Origin: Alphaproteobacteria bacterium
Lineage (GTDB): Bacteria > Pseudomonadota > Alphaproteobacteria > Rhodospirillales > Rhodospirillaceae
Direction: 5' to 3'
Assembly: GCA_030604885.1 (NCBI GenBank)
Contig: JAUVUZ010000006.1
Coordinates: 1-64,000 of the forward strand
Length of the DNA: 64,000 nucleotides
Shown: positions 7,615 to 16,410 of the stretch, one piece after another
Position numbering within the stretch: position 1 is the first letter of the stretch
Layout: every line of letters starts with the position of its first letter
The notes under the pieces: generated by a model
Told to the model about the DNA's origin: nothing
Database searches by the model: none
The model's input: the letters and a program-made list of their open reading frames with translations, nothing else
Translations under genes and position numbers: made by a program

Positions 7615-8826
7615 ATGCTGCAACAACTTCTGTCTATCTTTCCGGGCATCGGCACGATGTTCGCCCAGGAGCCGGTGATCGCGTTCTCCCGCATCGGGAT
7701 GATCGCGCTCGGCTTCCTGCTCGCCTACATGGGCTTCAAGCGCAAGCTCGAGCCGCTGATCATGGTGCCGATGGGTCTCGGCATGATGTGCGTCAACGGC
7801 GGCGTGATGTTCCTCGAGGCGGGGCGCATCGGCACCCTGTTCCTCGACCCTATGGTCGAGGACCCCAACGCGCTCATCAACGTGATGCAGATCGATTTCC
7901 TCCAGCCGATCTACAACTTCGCGTTCACCAACTCGCTGGTCGCCTGCATGCTGTTCTTCGGCATCGGCTCGATGTCGGACATCTCCTTCATCCTGGCGCG
8001 TCCGTGGGCGAGCATCATCGTCGCGCTGTTCGCCGAACTCGGCACCTTCGTCACCCTGGTGATCGGCTACTACTTCGGCCTCACCCCGGGCCAGGCGGCG
8101 GCGGTGGGTTCGATCGGCGGCGCCGACGGCCCGATGGTGCTGTTCGCCTCGCTGGTGATGGCGAAGGACCTGTTCGTCCCGATCTCGATCATCGCCTACC
8201 TCTACCTCTCGCTCACCTACGCGGGCTATCCCTACCTGATCAAGTGGCTCGTGCCCGAGAAATACCGCGCCCAGGAAGTCGAGATCGATTTCCCCGACGT
8301 GTCGTCGGAAGCCAAATTCATCTTCACCATCGTCATCGCCGCGCTGCTCTGCCTGCTGCTGCCGGTGGCCGCGCCCCTGATCCTGTCGTTCTTCCTCGGC
8401 GTCGCGATCAAGGAAGCCGAGATCGAGCCGTACCAGGAGCTGCTGGAGAAGACCATCACCTACTCCTCGACGCTGTTCCTCGGCCTGGTGCTGGGCGTGC
8501 TGTGCGAGGCGGGCACCCTGCTCGACCCGCGCGTCGCGATCCTGCTGGTGCTGGGCATCACCGCGCTCGCGATCTCGGGCGTCGGCGGCCTGCTCGGCGG
8601 CTGGGTGGTGTGGGCGTTCTCGAAGAACCACAACTTCAACCCGGTGATCGGCATCGCCGGCGTCTCGTGCATGCCCTCGACCGCCAAGCTGGCGCAGAAG
8701 GCGGCGTTCGAGGCCAGCCCCTACGCGATGATCATGCCCCTCGCGATGGGCGCGTCGATCTGCGGCATCATCGTCTCGGCGATCGCCGTGGGCGTGTTCG
8801 CCTCGACCATCAACCTGGTGCAGTAA
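7615..8826 (+). CDS. madB: Malonate decarboxylase Na+ pump, carboxybiotin decarboxylase subunit
   Basis: A 403-residue integral membrane protein of the OadB/GcdB/MadB family. It decarboxylates carboxybiotin on the biotin carrier protein and couples this to export of sodium ions. The motif GSIGGADGP, with the Asp essential in the family, lies in the middle, and the C-terminal part carries GIAGVSCMPSTAK. About nine to eleven hydrophobic segments are visible. It is part of the mad operon, where MadC/MadD transfer the malonyl carboxyl group to biotin on MadF. Sodium as coupling ion is inferred from the family. Confidence 0.9.
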   Translation: MLQQLLSIFPGIGTMFAQEPVIAFSRIGMIALGFLLAYMGFKRKLEPLIMVPMGLGMMCVNGGVMFLEAGRIGTLFLDPMVEDPNALINVMQIDFLQPIYNFAFTNSLVACMLFFGIGSMSDISFILARPWASIIVALFAELGTFVTLVIGYYFGLTPGQAAAVGSIGGADGPMVLFASLVMAKDLFVPISIIAYLYLSLTYAGYPYLIKWLVPEKYRAQEVEIDFPDVSSEAKFIFTIVIAALLCLLLPVAAPLILSFFLGVAIKEAEIEPYQELLEKTITYSSTLFLGLVLGVLCEAGTLLDPRVAILLVLGITALAISGVGGLLGGWVVWAFSKNHNFNPVIGIAGVSCMPSTAKLAQKAAFEASPYAMIMPLAMGASICGIIVSAIAVGVFASTINLVQ

Positions 8827-8832
8827 CCCCAC

Positions 8833-8858
8833 CCGCCGCCGGGCGCTTCCGGCGGCGG
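8833..8858 (+). terminator. Intercistronic stem-loop after madB
   Basis: A perfect 10-bp inverted repeat (CCGCCGCCGG / CCGGCGGCGG, 6-nt loop) begins 6 bp after the madB stop. It is followed by a C-run rather than U-run, so it more likely tunes or protects the madB message than ends transcription. Confidence 0.4.
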
Positions 8859-8885
8859 TTCCCCCCCCATCCACAGGAACCGATC

Positions 8886-9143
8886 ATGACCGCCCTTCCG
8901 CCCTTTCCGCCGTGTGCCGAGGTCCTCGCGGACCGCGCGCGCGGCCGTGCGGCGGGCGTCGGCCCGGGTCGCGTTTCCTCGCAGACGGCGGCCGGTTTCC
9001 CCTTCGAGCTTCGGGAGATCGCAACTGCGTCGGCGGCGCGACTGCCGCTCCGCCGACGCCTTTTCCCCGCCGCTTTCGGCCCTGAGAAGCGCGGCGTCGC
9101 ACTTTCCGCGCTTGAACACATCCAAATGAGGTCCGCTTCATGA
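8886..9143 (+). CDS. Possible 85-residue small protein between madB and madA
   Basis: An ATG at 8886, preceded by AGGAA at normal spacing, opens an 85-codon frame whose TGA overlaps the madA start in an ATGA arrangement, typical of coupled genes. The product is rich in Ala, Arg and Pro with a basic C-terminal half and resembles nothing I know. GC preference at third positions is weaker than in neighbouring genes, so it may be a non-coding leader for madA or a decayed gene. Confidence 0.35.
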   Translation: MTALPPFPPCAEVLADRARGRAAGVGPGRVSSQTAAGFPFELREIATASAARLPLRRRLFPAAFGPEKRGVALSALEHIQMRSAS

Positions 9144-10804
9144 AGACTCAAAGGAAATGGGACACGCTCGCGACCGACACCGCGGAACGGCTGGCGGCCG
9201 CCGGTCAGTTCATCGGCGCCGGCAAGCGGGTCGAGGCCAAGGACGTGGTGGCGCTCCTGGAGGCGGTGATCCGCCCCGGTGACCGCGTCAACATCGAAGG
9301 CAACAACCAGAAGCAGGCCGATTTCCTCGCCGACTGCCTGCTCAAGGTCGACAAGGGCAAGATCCACGACCTGCACATGGTGCAGTCGGCGGTGCCGCTG
9401 CCCGCCCACCTCGACCTGTTCGAGCAGGGCATCGCCAAGAAGCTCGACTTCGCCTTCGGCGGTCCGCAGGCGGGCCGGGTGGCCAAGTTCATCCGCGAGG
9501 GCAAGCTCGAACTCGGCGCGATCCACACCTACCTCGAACTGTTCGCCCGCTACTTCCTCGACCTCACGCCGCGTGTGTCGCTGATCTGCGCGTTCGAGGC
9601 CGACCGCGAGGGCAACCTCTACACCGGCTTCAACACCGAGGACACCCCGGTGATCGTCGAGGCCACCAAGTTCCGCCAGGGCATCGTCATCGCCCAGGTC
9701 AACAAGATCGTCGACAAGCTGCCGCGCGTCGACATTCCGGCGGGCTGGATCGACGCGGTGGTGGAATCGCCGCGGCCGTTCTTCGTCGAGCCGCTGTTCA
9801 CCCGCGACCCGGCGCTGATCACCGACAACCAGATCCTCCTCGGCATGCTCTGCCTCAAGGGCATCTACGCCGAATACGGCGTGCAGCGCATCAACCACGG
9901 CATCGGCTTCCTCACCTCGGCGATCGAGCTGATGCTGCCGACCTACGGCGAGGAGCTGGGGCTGAAGGGTAAGGCCTGCACCCACATGATCCTCAACCCC
10001 CACCCGACGATGATCCCGGCGATCGAAGAGGGCTGGGTGGACACCATCCACTGCTTCGGCGGCGAACTCGGCATGGAGAAGTACGTGGCGGCGCGGCCGG
10101 ACGTGTTCTTCGTCGGGCCGGACGGCACGCTGCGCTCCAACCGCGCGTTCGCCCAGACCGCCGGTCACTACGCCCTCGACATGTTCATCGGCGGCACGCT
10201 GCAGATCGACCCCTACGGCAACTCCTCCACCGCCACCGCCAACCGCGTCGCGGGCTTCGGCGGCGCGCCGAACATGGGTTGCGACGCCAAGGGCCGCCGT
10301 CACGTGTCCGGCTCGTGGCTGAAGTGCGGCCAGGAGCTGCCGTCGATGCCCGAGCAGATCGGCACCATGCCGCGCGGCAAGCGCCTGGTGGTGCAGGGCA
10401 TCGAAACCTTCGGCGAGGGCCGCGAGCCGGCGTTCGTCGAGGAGCTGGACGCCTGGCAGCTGGCGAAGAACGCCAAGCTCGACCTGCCGCCGGTGATGAT
10501 CTACGGCGACGACGTGACCCACATCGTCACCGAGGAAGGCATCGCCTACCTCAGCCGCTGCAAGGACATGGACGCCCGCATGGCGGCGATCCGCGCGGTG
10601 GCCGGGTATACCCCGCTCGGCTTGAAGGCCAAGGCCGACGAGACCCGCGCGCTCCGCGACGCGAAGATCGTGATGACGCCCGAGGATCTCGGCGTCGACC
10701 GCGACCGCGCCACCCGCGACATGCTGGCCGCGAAGAACATCCGCGATCTGGTGACCTGGTCGGGCGGGCTTTACGAGCCGCCGGCGCGGTTCCGGAACTG
10801 GTAA
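9140..10804 (+). CDS. madA: Malonate decarboxylase acyl carrier protein transferase (alpha subunit)
   Basis: A 554-residue protein of the MdcA/MadA family. It exchanges the acetyl group on the carrier protein for malonate (acetyl-S-ACP:malonate ACP transferase) and has the fold of CoA transferases. It runs at full family length, with conserved stretches such as GNNQKQADFL near residue 55 and QTAGHYALDMFIGGTLQIDP in the C-terminal half. The start at 9140 has a TGAGGT ribosome site eight bases upstream. Sixteen bases separate it from the carrier protein gene madE. Confidence 0.92.
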   Translation: MKTQRKWDTLATDTAERLAAAGQFIGAGKRVEAKDVVALLEAVIRPGDRVNIEGNNQKQADFLADCLLKVDKGKIHDLHMVQSAVPLPAHLDLFEQGIAKKLDFAFGGPQAGRVAKFIREGKLELGAIHTYLELFARYFLDLTPRVSLICAFEADREGNLYTGFNTEDTPVIVEATKFRQGIVIAQVNKIVDKLPRVDIPAGWIDAVVESPRPFFVEPLFTRDPALITDNQILLGMLCLKGIYAEYGVQRINHGIGFLTSAIELMLPTYGEELGLKGKACTHMILNPHPTMIPAIEEGWVDTIHCFGGELGMEKYVAARPDVFFVGPDGTLRSNRAFAQTAGHYALDMFIGGTLQIDPYGNSSTATANRVAGFGGAPNMGCDAKGRRHVSGSWLKCGQELPSMPEQIGTMPRGKRLVVQGIETFGEGREPAFVEELDAWQLAKNAKLDLPPVMIYGDDVTHIVTEEGIAYLSRCKDMDARMAAIRAVAGYTPLGLKAKADETRALRDAKIVMTPEDLGVDRDRATRDMLAAKNIRDLVTWSGGLYEPPARFRNW

Positions 10805-10822
10805 TCGAGGAGACGTCCGCAA

Positions 10823-11137
10823 ATGGCACTCAATACTCTGGAATTCGAATGCAAGTGCGCCGCTCCGGCGGCCGCGGTGACCGCGCCGGTTCACTTCGGC
10901 GTGGTCGGCTCGGGCGATCTCGAGGTGCTGATGACCCCGGCCAAGGCCGGGGGCGCGGTGAAGGTGAAGGTGGTCACCCCGGTGACCGGCTTCGACGCGC
11001 TGTGGCAGCGCGTGCTCGCCGCGTTCGTCGAATCCGCCAAGCTCGGCGACGTCGCCATCGAGATCAACGACAACAACGCGACCCCGGCGGTTGTGACCTT
11101 GCGCCTGCGCCAGGCCCTCGCCGAAGCCGCCGCCTGA
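10823..11137 (+). CDS. madE: Malonate decarboxylase acyl carrier protein (delta subunit)
   Basis: A 104-residue carrier protein of the MdcC/MadE family. A Ser in the conserved VVGSGDLEVL motif (Ser30 here) carries the 2'-(5''-phosphoribosyl)-3'-dephospho-CoA group whose thiol holds acetyl and malonyl. Size and motif match Klebsiella MdcC except for a slightly longer N terminus. It is flanked by madA, which loads malonate, and madC, which acts on malonyl-S-ACP. Confidence 0.9.
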   Translation: MALNTLEFECKCAAPAAAVTAPVHFGVVGSGDLEVLMTPAKAGGAVKVKVVTPVTGFDALWQRVLAAFVESAKLGDVAIEINDNNATPAVVTLRLRQALAEAAA

Positions 11138-11152
11138 GAGAAAGGAATCCCC

Positions 11153-12109
11153 ATGTCCAAGTGGAGCACGCTCCAAGATCGGAGCTTCCTCGAATCGAAC
11201 GCGCGCGAGCGGGCGATCGGCATCGTCGACGAAGGCACCTTCACCGAGTTCGCCGGTCCGCTCGACCGTCGCACCAGCCCGCACCTCGAAACCCTGGGCG
11301 AGGCGGTGGAGTTCGACGACGGCATCGTCACCGGCGTCGGCAAGATCGGCAAGACCCCGGTGTTCGTGATCTCGCAGGAAGGCCGTTTCATCGGCGGTTC
11401 GGTGGGCGAGGTGGGCGGCGCCAAGATGGTCGCCACCCTCAAGACCGCGATCGCCCTGGCCGACCGCATCGCCAAGGAGTTCCCCAAGGCCGCCGACGAC
11501 GAGAAGCCGGTGGTGGCGATCTCCTTCGAGACCGGTGGCGTGCGCCTGCACGAGGCCAACGCGGGTCTTCTCGCCCACGCCGAGGTGATGGACCAGTTCC
11601 AGCGCGCCCGCGGCAAGGTGCCGGTGATCACCCTGATCGGCTCGAAGGTCGGCTGCTTCGGCGGCATGGGCTTCGTCGCCGCCGCCACCGACGCGATCGT
11701 GATGAGCGAGTTCGGCCGCCTCGGCCTCACCGGGCCGGAGGTGATCGAGCAGGAAATGGGCAAGGACGAGTTCGACAGCGCCGACCGCGCCCTCGTCTAC
11801 CGCACCACCGGCGGCCGTCACAAGTACGTGATGGGCGACTGCAACTTCATCGTCGCCGATACCGTGGGGGCGTTCCGCGCCCAGGTGGCGGAGCTGGCCA
11901 AGCTGCCGGTTTCGGCGTTCGAGGCGATGCGCCGCATCGGCTCGGCCGCGCTGGTGGAAAAGCAGCTGAAGGGTGTGGCGCTCGCCGCCGAGATGCAGCC
12001 GAAGGACGCCCGCGACGTGTGGAAGCACGCGGGCAACGCCGACCCGGTCGCCCTCGCGAACGTGCCGCTCGACGCGTTCAAAGCCACCGTCAAGCGTCTC
12101 GCGCTCTGA
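11153..12109 (+). CDS. madC: Malonyl-S-ACP:biotin carboxyltransferase subunit MadC
   Basis: A 318-residue crotonase-fold carboxyltransferase subunit related to MdcD and acetyl-CoA carboxylase beta. Together with MadD it moves the free carboxyl group of malonyl-S-ACP to biotin on MadF, regenerating acetyl-S-ACP. The segments LGEAVEFDDGIVTGVGKIG, GGSVGEVGGAKM and SKVGCFGGMGF are typical of the acyl-binding and oxyanion regions. The ATG at 11153 follows AAAGGA at good spacing. It is followed after 25 bp by madD. Confidence 0.9.
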   Translation: MSKWSTLQDRSFLESNARERAIGIVDEGTFTEFAGPLDRRTSPHLETLGEAVEFDDGIVTGVGKIGKTPVFVISQEGRFIGGSVGEVGGAKMVATLKTAIALADRIAKEFPKAADDEKPVVAISFETGGVRLHEANAGLLAHAEVMDQFQRARGKVPVITLIGSKVGCFGGMGFVAAATDAIVMSEFGRLGLTGPEVIEQEMGKDEFDSADRALVYRTTGGRHKYVMGDCNFIVADTVGAFRAQVAELAKLPVSAFEAMRRIGSAALVEKQLKGVALAAEMQPKDARDVWKHAGNADPVALANVPLDAFKATVKRLAL

Positions 12110-12134
12110 TCGCGATCAGTCAAAGGAGAGTTCC

Positions 12135-13019
12135 ATGGATACCTTGCTGGGACAGGGCCGCGCCGCGATCGACCTGATCTGCGACCCTCAGACCTTCAAT
12201 GAGAACACGGTCGGCGCCAAGACCTTCGACGATCCGGACTTCGGCCCGGGCGCGGTGGTCGGCACCGCCAAGCTCGAAGGCGAGACCGTGACCGTGATCG
12301 CGAGCGACGCGGACGCCTTCAACGAGAAGTTCCCGGTGGTCTACGCCGGCATCATCGGCATGGAGGAGGGCTACAAGATGGCCCAGGCGGTCTACGCCAC
12401 CCTCGAGGCCGACAAGGCCGTCGCCAAGGCCAACAAGCGCCCGATCGTGCTGATCGTCGACACCCCCGGCAACGGCCCGGGCAAGGTCGAGGAGATCTTC
12501 GGCATGAACAAGGCCACCGGCGCCTATCAGCTGGCGCTGGCCGAGGCCCGTCTCGCCGGACACCCGATCGTCGCGATGGTGATCGGCCGCGCGATCTCGG
12601 GCGCGTTCCTCTGCCACGGCCTGCAGGCGGACCACATCCTGTCGCTCGACAGCGATTTCGGCACGATGATCCACGTGATGCCGCTCACCTCCATCTCCCG
12701 CATCATCAAGAAGGACATGGAGACCCTCGAGAAGCTGGCGGAAGGCAACCCGGTGTTCGCCGCCGGTCCGCGCTTCTTCTCGAAGCTCGGCGGCGTCGAG
12801 GAGATCGTCACCAAGATCGAGGACATGCACGCGGCGGTCGCCCGGCATGTGGCGCTGGTGCGCGCCGCTAAGAGCCAGAGCGACGAGGCCACCGGCCCGG
12901 TCGGGCGCGGCGCGCTCGGCGCCGAGCGCGGCGGCCGCGTGGTGCGGCCCGAGGTGATCAAGCTGGTCGAAGGCCAGTTCGCCGCGGTCGCCTCCGCCTA
13001 CCTGCCCGGCGCCCACTGA
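12135..13019 (+). CDS. madD: Malonyl-S-ACP:biotin carboxyltransferase subunit MadD
   Basis: A 294-residue second carboxyltransferase subunit, related to MdcE and the alpha part of acetyl-CoA carboxylase. It forms the heteromeric active site with MadC. The motifs IVLIVDTPGNGPGKVEE and IGRAISGAFLCHGLQAD show the crotonase-like core. An excellent ribosome site (AAAGGAGAG) precedes the ATG at 12135. Confidence 0.9.
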   Translation: MDTLLGQGRAAIDLICDPQTFNENTVGAKTFDDPDFGPGAVVGTAKLEGETVTVIASDADAFNEKFPVVYAGIIGMEEGYKMAQAVYATLEADKAVAKANKRPIVLIVDTPGNGPGKVEEIFGMNKATGAYQLALAEARLAGHPIVAMVIGRAISGAFLCHGLQADHILSLDSDFGTMIHVMPLTSISRIIKKDMETLEKLAEGNPVFAAGPRFFSKLGGVEEIVTKIEDMHAAVARHVALVRAAKSQSDEATGPVGRGALGAERGGRVVRPEVIKLVEGQFAAVASAYLPGAH

Positions 13020-13036
13020 GCGAGGGAGACCCATCC

Positions 13037-14134
13037 ATGTCCGACGATCTGGATCGTTTCGAGGAACTGGCCGAAACCCTTTCGAGCGCGCCGTCGCTGG
13101 CGGAAATGCCGCGGCGCACGCTCGAAGACAAGGGAATCGCGGGGCCGACGGCCGCGCACGTGATCGAGGAGGTGCACACCCCCTTCAATCTGGCGTACCT
13201 GACGTTCACCACCGGCTCCTCGGCGTTCCAGAACATCGTCGGCGTGGTTCACAGCGAAATCGAAGGTCGCTGTGAAGTCGCCCGGCGACTGTTCCAGGCC
13301 TTGGGAATCGCCGCCGGGCGGCGCATGCTGGTGACCTACGCGCCGCTGGTCAACGTCTTCTCGAAGACCGCGCTGGAGCGCCAGGGGATTTCGTGGAACT
13401 TCCTCTCCCGCTCCAGCCGCGACGCGTTCATCGCCCGGGTGTGCCGCGACAAGCCCGACGTGATCCTGGGCGAAAGCTCGTTCGTGCGCGCCTCGATCGC
13501 CGAGGCGAAGCGCCTGGGCTTCGGCGCCGATCTGCCGCCGCGCTGCGTGGTGCTGACTGCCGGAACGCCGCTCGACCTCGACCTTCTGCCCGAGGCGGAG
13601 AGCGTCGGCTGGGAGGTTCACGACCTCTACGGCTGCCAGGAGTTCGGCTGGCTGACGCTCGACGGCGTGCCGCTGCGGGACGACATCGGCCTGGCGCCCT
13701 CGCCCGCGGGCGAGGACTACCGCGAGCTGGTGGTCGGCGGCCTGCCGATGGCCGACAGTTTTCCGGTCGCCGAGAGCGGCCATGTCTGCAACCCCGCAGG
13801 CAAGATTCTCACCTATCGTCGCCGCCGAACGCACCCCGAATACGAGGTCGTGGTTCTCTCCACCACACTGGCGGCGAACGAGAGCATCGACAAGGCGGCG
13901 CGCACGATTTTGCGCATCAAGGGCCGGGTGGTGAAGGTGTCCCCCCAACTTCGCACCCACGCCCCCGCTACCGAGTTGATGCTGGTCCCCGGCCTCGCGG
14001 GCGCGGAGGCGCCCTTGGACGGCCCGCGCTTCGCGGGGCCGGTGGCGACCAAGATGTTCGACGATCTGGTCCAGGCGCAGGTGGATTTCGCCGCGACCTC
14101 GAAGACCGATCCGGCCTGGACCAAGCGGAGATAG
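13037..14134 (+). CDS. madH: Deacetyl-ACP:acetate ligase (adenylate-forming)
   Basis: A 365-residue enzyme expected to re-acetylate the thiol of the MadE carrier with acetate and ATP, activating the decarboxylase. It belongs to the adenylate-forming superfamily in a shortened PaaK-like form, with a P-loop-like TTGSSAFQN near residue 55 and the downstream DLYGCQEFGWL segment where the family has its Tyr/Glu core motif. Biotin-dependent malonate decarboxylases need this ligase. It lies between madD and the prosthetic-group transferase, as in Malonomonas rubra. Confidence 0.82.
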   Translation: MSDDLDRFEELAETLSSAPSLAEMPRRTLEDKGIAGPTAAHVIEEVHTPFNLAYLTFTTGSSAFQNIVGVVHSEIEGRCEVARRLFQALGIAAGRRMLVTYAPLVNVFSKTALERQGISWNFLSRSSRDAFIARVCRDKPDVILGESSFVRASIAEAKRLGFGADLPPRCVVLTAGTPLDLDLLPEAESVGWEVHDLYGCQEFGWLTLDGVPLRDDIGLAPSPAGEDYRELVVGGLPMADSFPVAESGHVCNPAGKILTYRRRRTHPEYEVVVLSTTLAANESIDKAARTILRIKGRVVKVSPQLRTHAPATELMLVPGLAGAEAPLDGPRFAGPVATKMFDDLVQAQVDFAATSKTDPAWTKRR

Positions 14135-14135
14135 C

Positions 14136-14807
14136 ATGACGCCCGAGCGCCACCATCTCGCCGATCTTTCCCGCCTCGACCGCGGCGATCTCGCCGCCCT
14201 GGCGGTGGAGGGGCTGCTGCCGCCGTTCCGCGACGCCATGACGGTGTCGCGGGTGCGCGCCACCCTCGCCGCCCAGCTCCTGCCGGGGATCGTCGCGCGC
14301 CCCTCGGCGCCGCTGCGCGCCGGGCAGGTGCAGCTCGGCCTGGCGTTCCCGTTCCGCAGCGGCGGCAGCCGGGTGAAAAGCGCGATCGTGGTTTCGGCGC
14401 GGCAGGTGGCCGGGTTCACCGACCCGTTCGTCGTCGCCCGCGGCGCGGCGACCCTCGGCGGGGCGCTCGGCGCCGCGCTGCGCGACCTCGCGCGGGCGGC
14501 CGAAAAGCTGGGCTTGCGCCTCGGCGTGATCGGCTCGGCGGCGATGGAGATCGCCACCGGGCTGCCCTACACCACCGCGGATTCCGACCTCGATCTGGTG
14601 GTCGCGGGCGACGCGGCGGCGCTCGAAGCGTTCGCCGCCGCCCTGCGGGACCGGGCCGACGGCGTGCGCGTCGACGTCGAGGTGCTGTTGCGCTCCGGCG
14701 GCGGCGTCAAGCTCGCCGAGCTGGTGTCGGGGTCCCGCACCCTCGTCGTCAAGGAACTTTCCGACGTGCGCCTGGCGGCGCGCGAGGAGGTCGTCGCCGC
14801 GTTGTAA
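14136..14807 (+). CDS. mdcG: Holo-ACP synthase of malonate decarboxylase (phosphoribosyl-dephospho-CoA transferase)
   Basis: A 223-residue nucleotidyltransferase of the MdcG/CitX type that attaches the prosthetic group made by the MdcB-type enzyme to the serine of the MadE carrier. The nucleotidyltransferase signature is visible at about residue 130: GSAAMEIATGLPYTTADSDLDLV with its catalytic acidic pair. The start lies one base past the madH stop. It is the positional equivalent of madK in Malonomonas rubra (assignment of that letter is from memory). Confidence 0.85.
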   Translation: MTPERHHLADLSRLDRGDLAALAVEGLLPPFRDAMTVSRVRATLAAQLLPGIVARPSAPLRAGQVQLGLAFPFRSGGSRVKSAIVVSARQVAGFTDPFVVARGAATLGGALGAALRDLARAAEKLGLRLGVIGSAAMEIATGLPYTTADSDLDLVVAGDAAALEAFAAALRDRADGVRVDVEVLLRSGGGVKLAELVSGSRTLVVKELSDVRLAAREEVVAAL

Positions 14808-14880
14808 GGCCGCGGCTGGTTTCGTTACCCCCGTGCCGGAAAGCCTTCGATGCCGGCACATTCACACAAGGAGAAGACCC

Positions 14881-15090
14881 ATGGATATCAAGGCCAAAAT
14901 GCCGAGCACCGTCGACGCGATCAAGGTGACGCAGGGACAGGCGGTGAAGAAGGGCGACATCCTCTGCGTCCTCGAGGCGATGAAGATGAAGAACCAGATG
15001 CCGTCGCCGGTCGACGGCACCGTGACCTCGATCGCCGTGGAAGCCGGCGCGCGCCTGAAGCCCGGCGCCCTGATCATGGTCGTCGAGTAA
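14881..15090 (+). CDS. madF: Biotin carrier protein of the malonate decarboxylase
   Basis: A 69-residue single biotinyl domain. The Lys of the EAMKMKN motif near residue 40 is the biotinylation site, flanked by the conserved MPSTVDAI start and SPVDGTV second half. MadC/MadD carboxylate the biotin and MadB decarboxylates it at the membrane. The ATG at 14881 follows AAGGAGAAG; an upstream ATG at 14833 has no site. A strong stem-loop follows, perhaps giving this small protein higher expression. Confidence 0.92.
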   Translation: MDIKAKMPSTVDAIKVTQGQAVKKGDILCVLEAMKMKNQMPSPVDGTVTSIAVEAGARLKPGALIMVVE

Positions 15091-15110
15091 GTCGTAGAAA
15101 CAAGAAACGG

Positions 15111-15138
15111 CCCCGGGGCAGGATCGTCCGCCCCGGGG
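15111..15138 (+). terminator. Intercistronic stem-loop between madF and madL
   Basis: A perfect 9-bp arm pair (CCCCGGGGC / GCCCCGGGG) with a 10-nt loop lies between the biotin carrier gene and the transporter genes. It has no U-tract. A partial terminator or RNA-stability element separating soluble enzyme from transporter expression is likely. Confidence 0.45.
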
Positions 15139-15178
15139 AGCGCCACGGATGTTCGTGGTACCCGAGGGAGTTCGAGAA

Positions 15179-15568
15179 ATGGTCATCTACGGACTTTTTA
15201 TTATGGGCCTGTGCGCGATCGTGGGGAACGTGCTGGGCGAAGTTTTGGGCGCGATGCTGGGCATTCCCGCCAACGTCGGCGGCGTCGGCTTCGCGATGCT
15301 GTTCCTGGTGCTCGTCACCCGCAAGCTGATGGACAAGGGCAAGCTTTCGAAGCTGGCCGAAAGCGGCATCCAGTTCTGGAACGCGATGTACATCCCGGTG
15401 GTGATCGCGATGGCCGCGCAGCAGAACGTGGTCGCCGCGCTCAAGGGCGGCTGGGTCGCCGTGATCGGCGGTCTCGCCGCGGTGTTCCTCTGCTTCTTCC
15501 TGATCCGGCCGCTGGCCAAGCTGGCGGACACGGGTTCCCCCGCGGATCGGACCGCGGCTGCCGAGTAA
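15179..15568 (+). CDS. madL: Malonate transporter subunit MadL
   Basis: A 129-residue hydrophobic protein with four predicted membrane helices, matching MadL, one half of the two-component malonate carrier in the inner membrane. The N-terminal MVIYGLFIMGL and the GIPANVGGVGFAM segment are characteristic. The ATG at 15179 has GAGGGAG upstream at fitting distance; an in-frame ATG at 15149 lacks one. It is followed after 24 bp by its partner madM. Confidence 0.87.
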   Translation: MVIYGLFIMGLCAIVGNVLGEVLGAMLGIPANVGGVGFAMLFLVLVTRKLMDKGKLSKLAESGIQFWNAMYIPVVIAMAAQQNVVAALKGGWVAVIGGLAAVFLCFFLIRPLAKLADTGSPADRTAAAE

Positions 15569-15592
15569 GCGCACTCACTGGGGTCGAAAATT

Positions 15593-16366
15593 ATGGACTT
15601 TCTTAGCGATATCATCCTGAAGGTGGTCAAGCCGAACGGGCTGATCGCCGCGTTCGTCATCGTCGGCGCGATCACCTGGTTCTCCTATTGGTGCTCCAAG
15701 ACCCTGACCAAGGGCCGCGTTCACGGCTCGGCGATCGCGATCGTCATCGGTCTGATCCTGGCCTACGTCGGCGGCGAAGTGACCGGCGGCAAGAAGGGCA
15801 TCGCCGACATCGCCCTGTTCTCGGGCATCGGCCTGATGGGCGGCGCGATGCTGCGCGACTTCTGCATCATCGCCACCGCCTTCGGCATCGACCTGCGCGA
15901 GCTGAAAAAGGCGGGCGTGGCCGGCGTTCTCGCGCTGGTGATCTCGATGGCGCTCAACTTCGCCATCGGCGCCAGCGTCGCCTATGCCTTCGGCTACACC
16001 GACGCGGTGTCGATGACCACCATCGGCGGCGGCGTCGCCACCTTCATCGTCGGCCCGGTGACCGGCGCGGCGCTCGGCGCCTCCTCCGACGTGATCGCCC
16101 TGTCGATCGCCGCGGGCGTGGTCAAGTCGATCGCGGTGATGCTGGTCACGCCGCTGCTGGCGAAGCCGTTCGGTCTCACCACCCCGGCGGCCGCCACCGT
16201 CTACGGCGGGCTGATGGGCACCACCTCGGGCACCGCGGCGGGCCTCGCCGCCACCGACCCGAAGCTGGTCCCCTACGGCGCGCTGACCTCGACCTTCTAC
16301 ACCGGCTTCGGCTGCCTCGTCGGCCCGTCGGTCTGCTATTTCGTGATCAAGGCCCTGGTCGGCTGA
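15593..16366 (+). CDS. madM: Malonate transporter subunit MadM
   Basis: A 257-residue integral membrane protein with about eight helices, the larger subunit of the MadLM malonate carrier. Gly-rich segments such as TIGGGVATFIVGPVTGAALGAS and YGGLMGTTSGTAAG are typical. With the decarboxylase it makes a complete route: malonate uptake, decarboxylation to acetate and sodium pumping. Last gene of the operon, followed by two large hairpins. Confidence 0.88.
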   Translation: MDFLSDIILKVVKPNGLIAAFVIVGAITWFSYWCSKTLTKGRVHGSAIAIVIGLILAYVGGEVTGGKKGIADIALFSGIGLMGGAMLRDFCIIATAFGIDLRELKKAGVAGVLALVISMALNFAIGASVAYAFGYTDAVSMTTIGGGVATFIVGPVTGAALGASSDVIALSIAAGVVKSIAVMLVTPLLAKPFGLTTPAAATVYGGLMGTTSGTAAGLAATDPKLVPYGALTSTFYTGFGCLVGPSVCYFVIKALVG

Positions 16367-16410
16367 GGTTCCGAAACTCCGCGGCCGCGCCCTAGCCGAC
16401 GCGGCCGCCA

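Noticed and set aside
8810-12028. Over 1000-codon open frame antisense to madA-madC
   Set aside because: It is a by-product of high GC and strong third-position bias on the plus strand; the composition (His, Arg, Gly, Val rich) matches no family.
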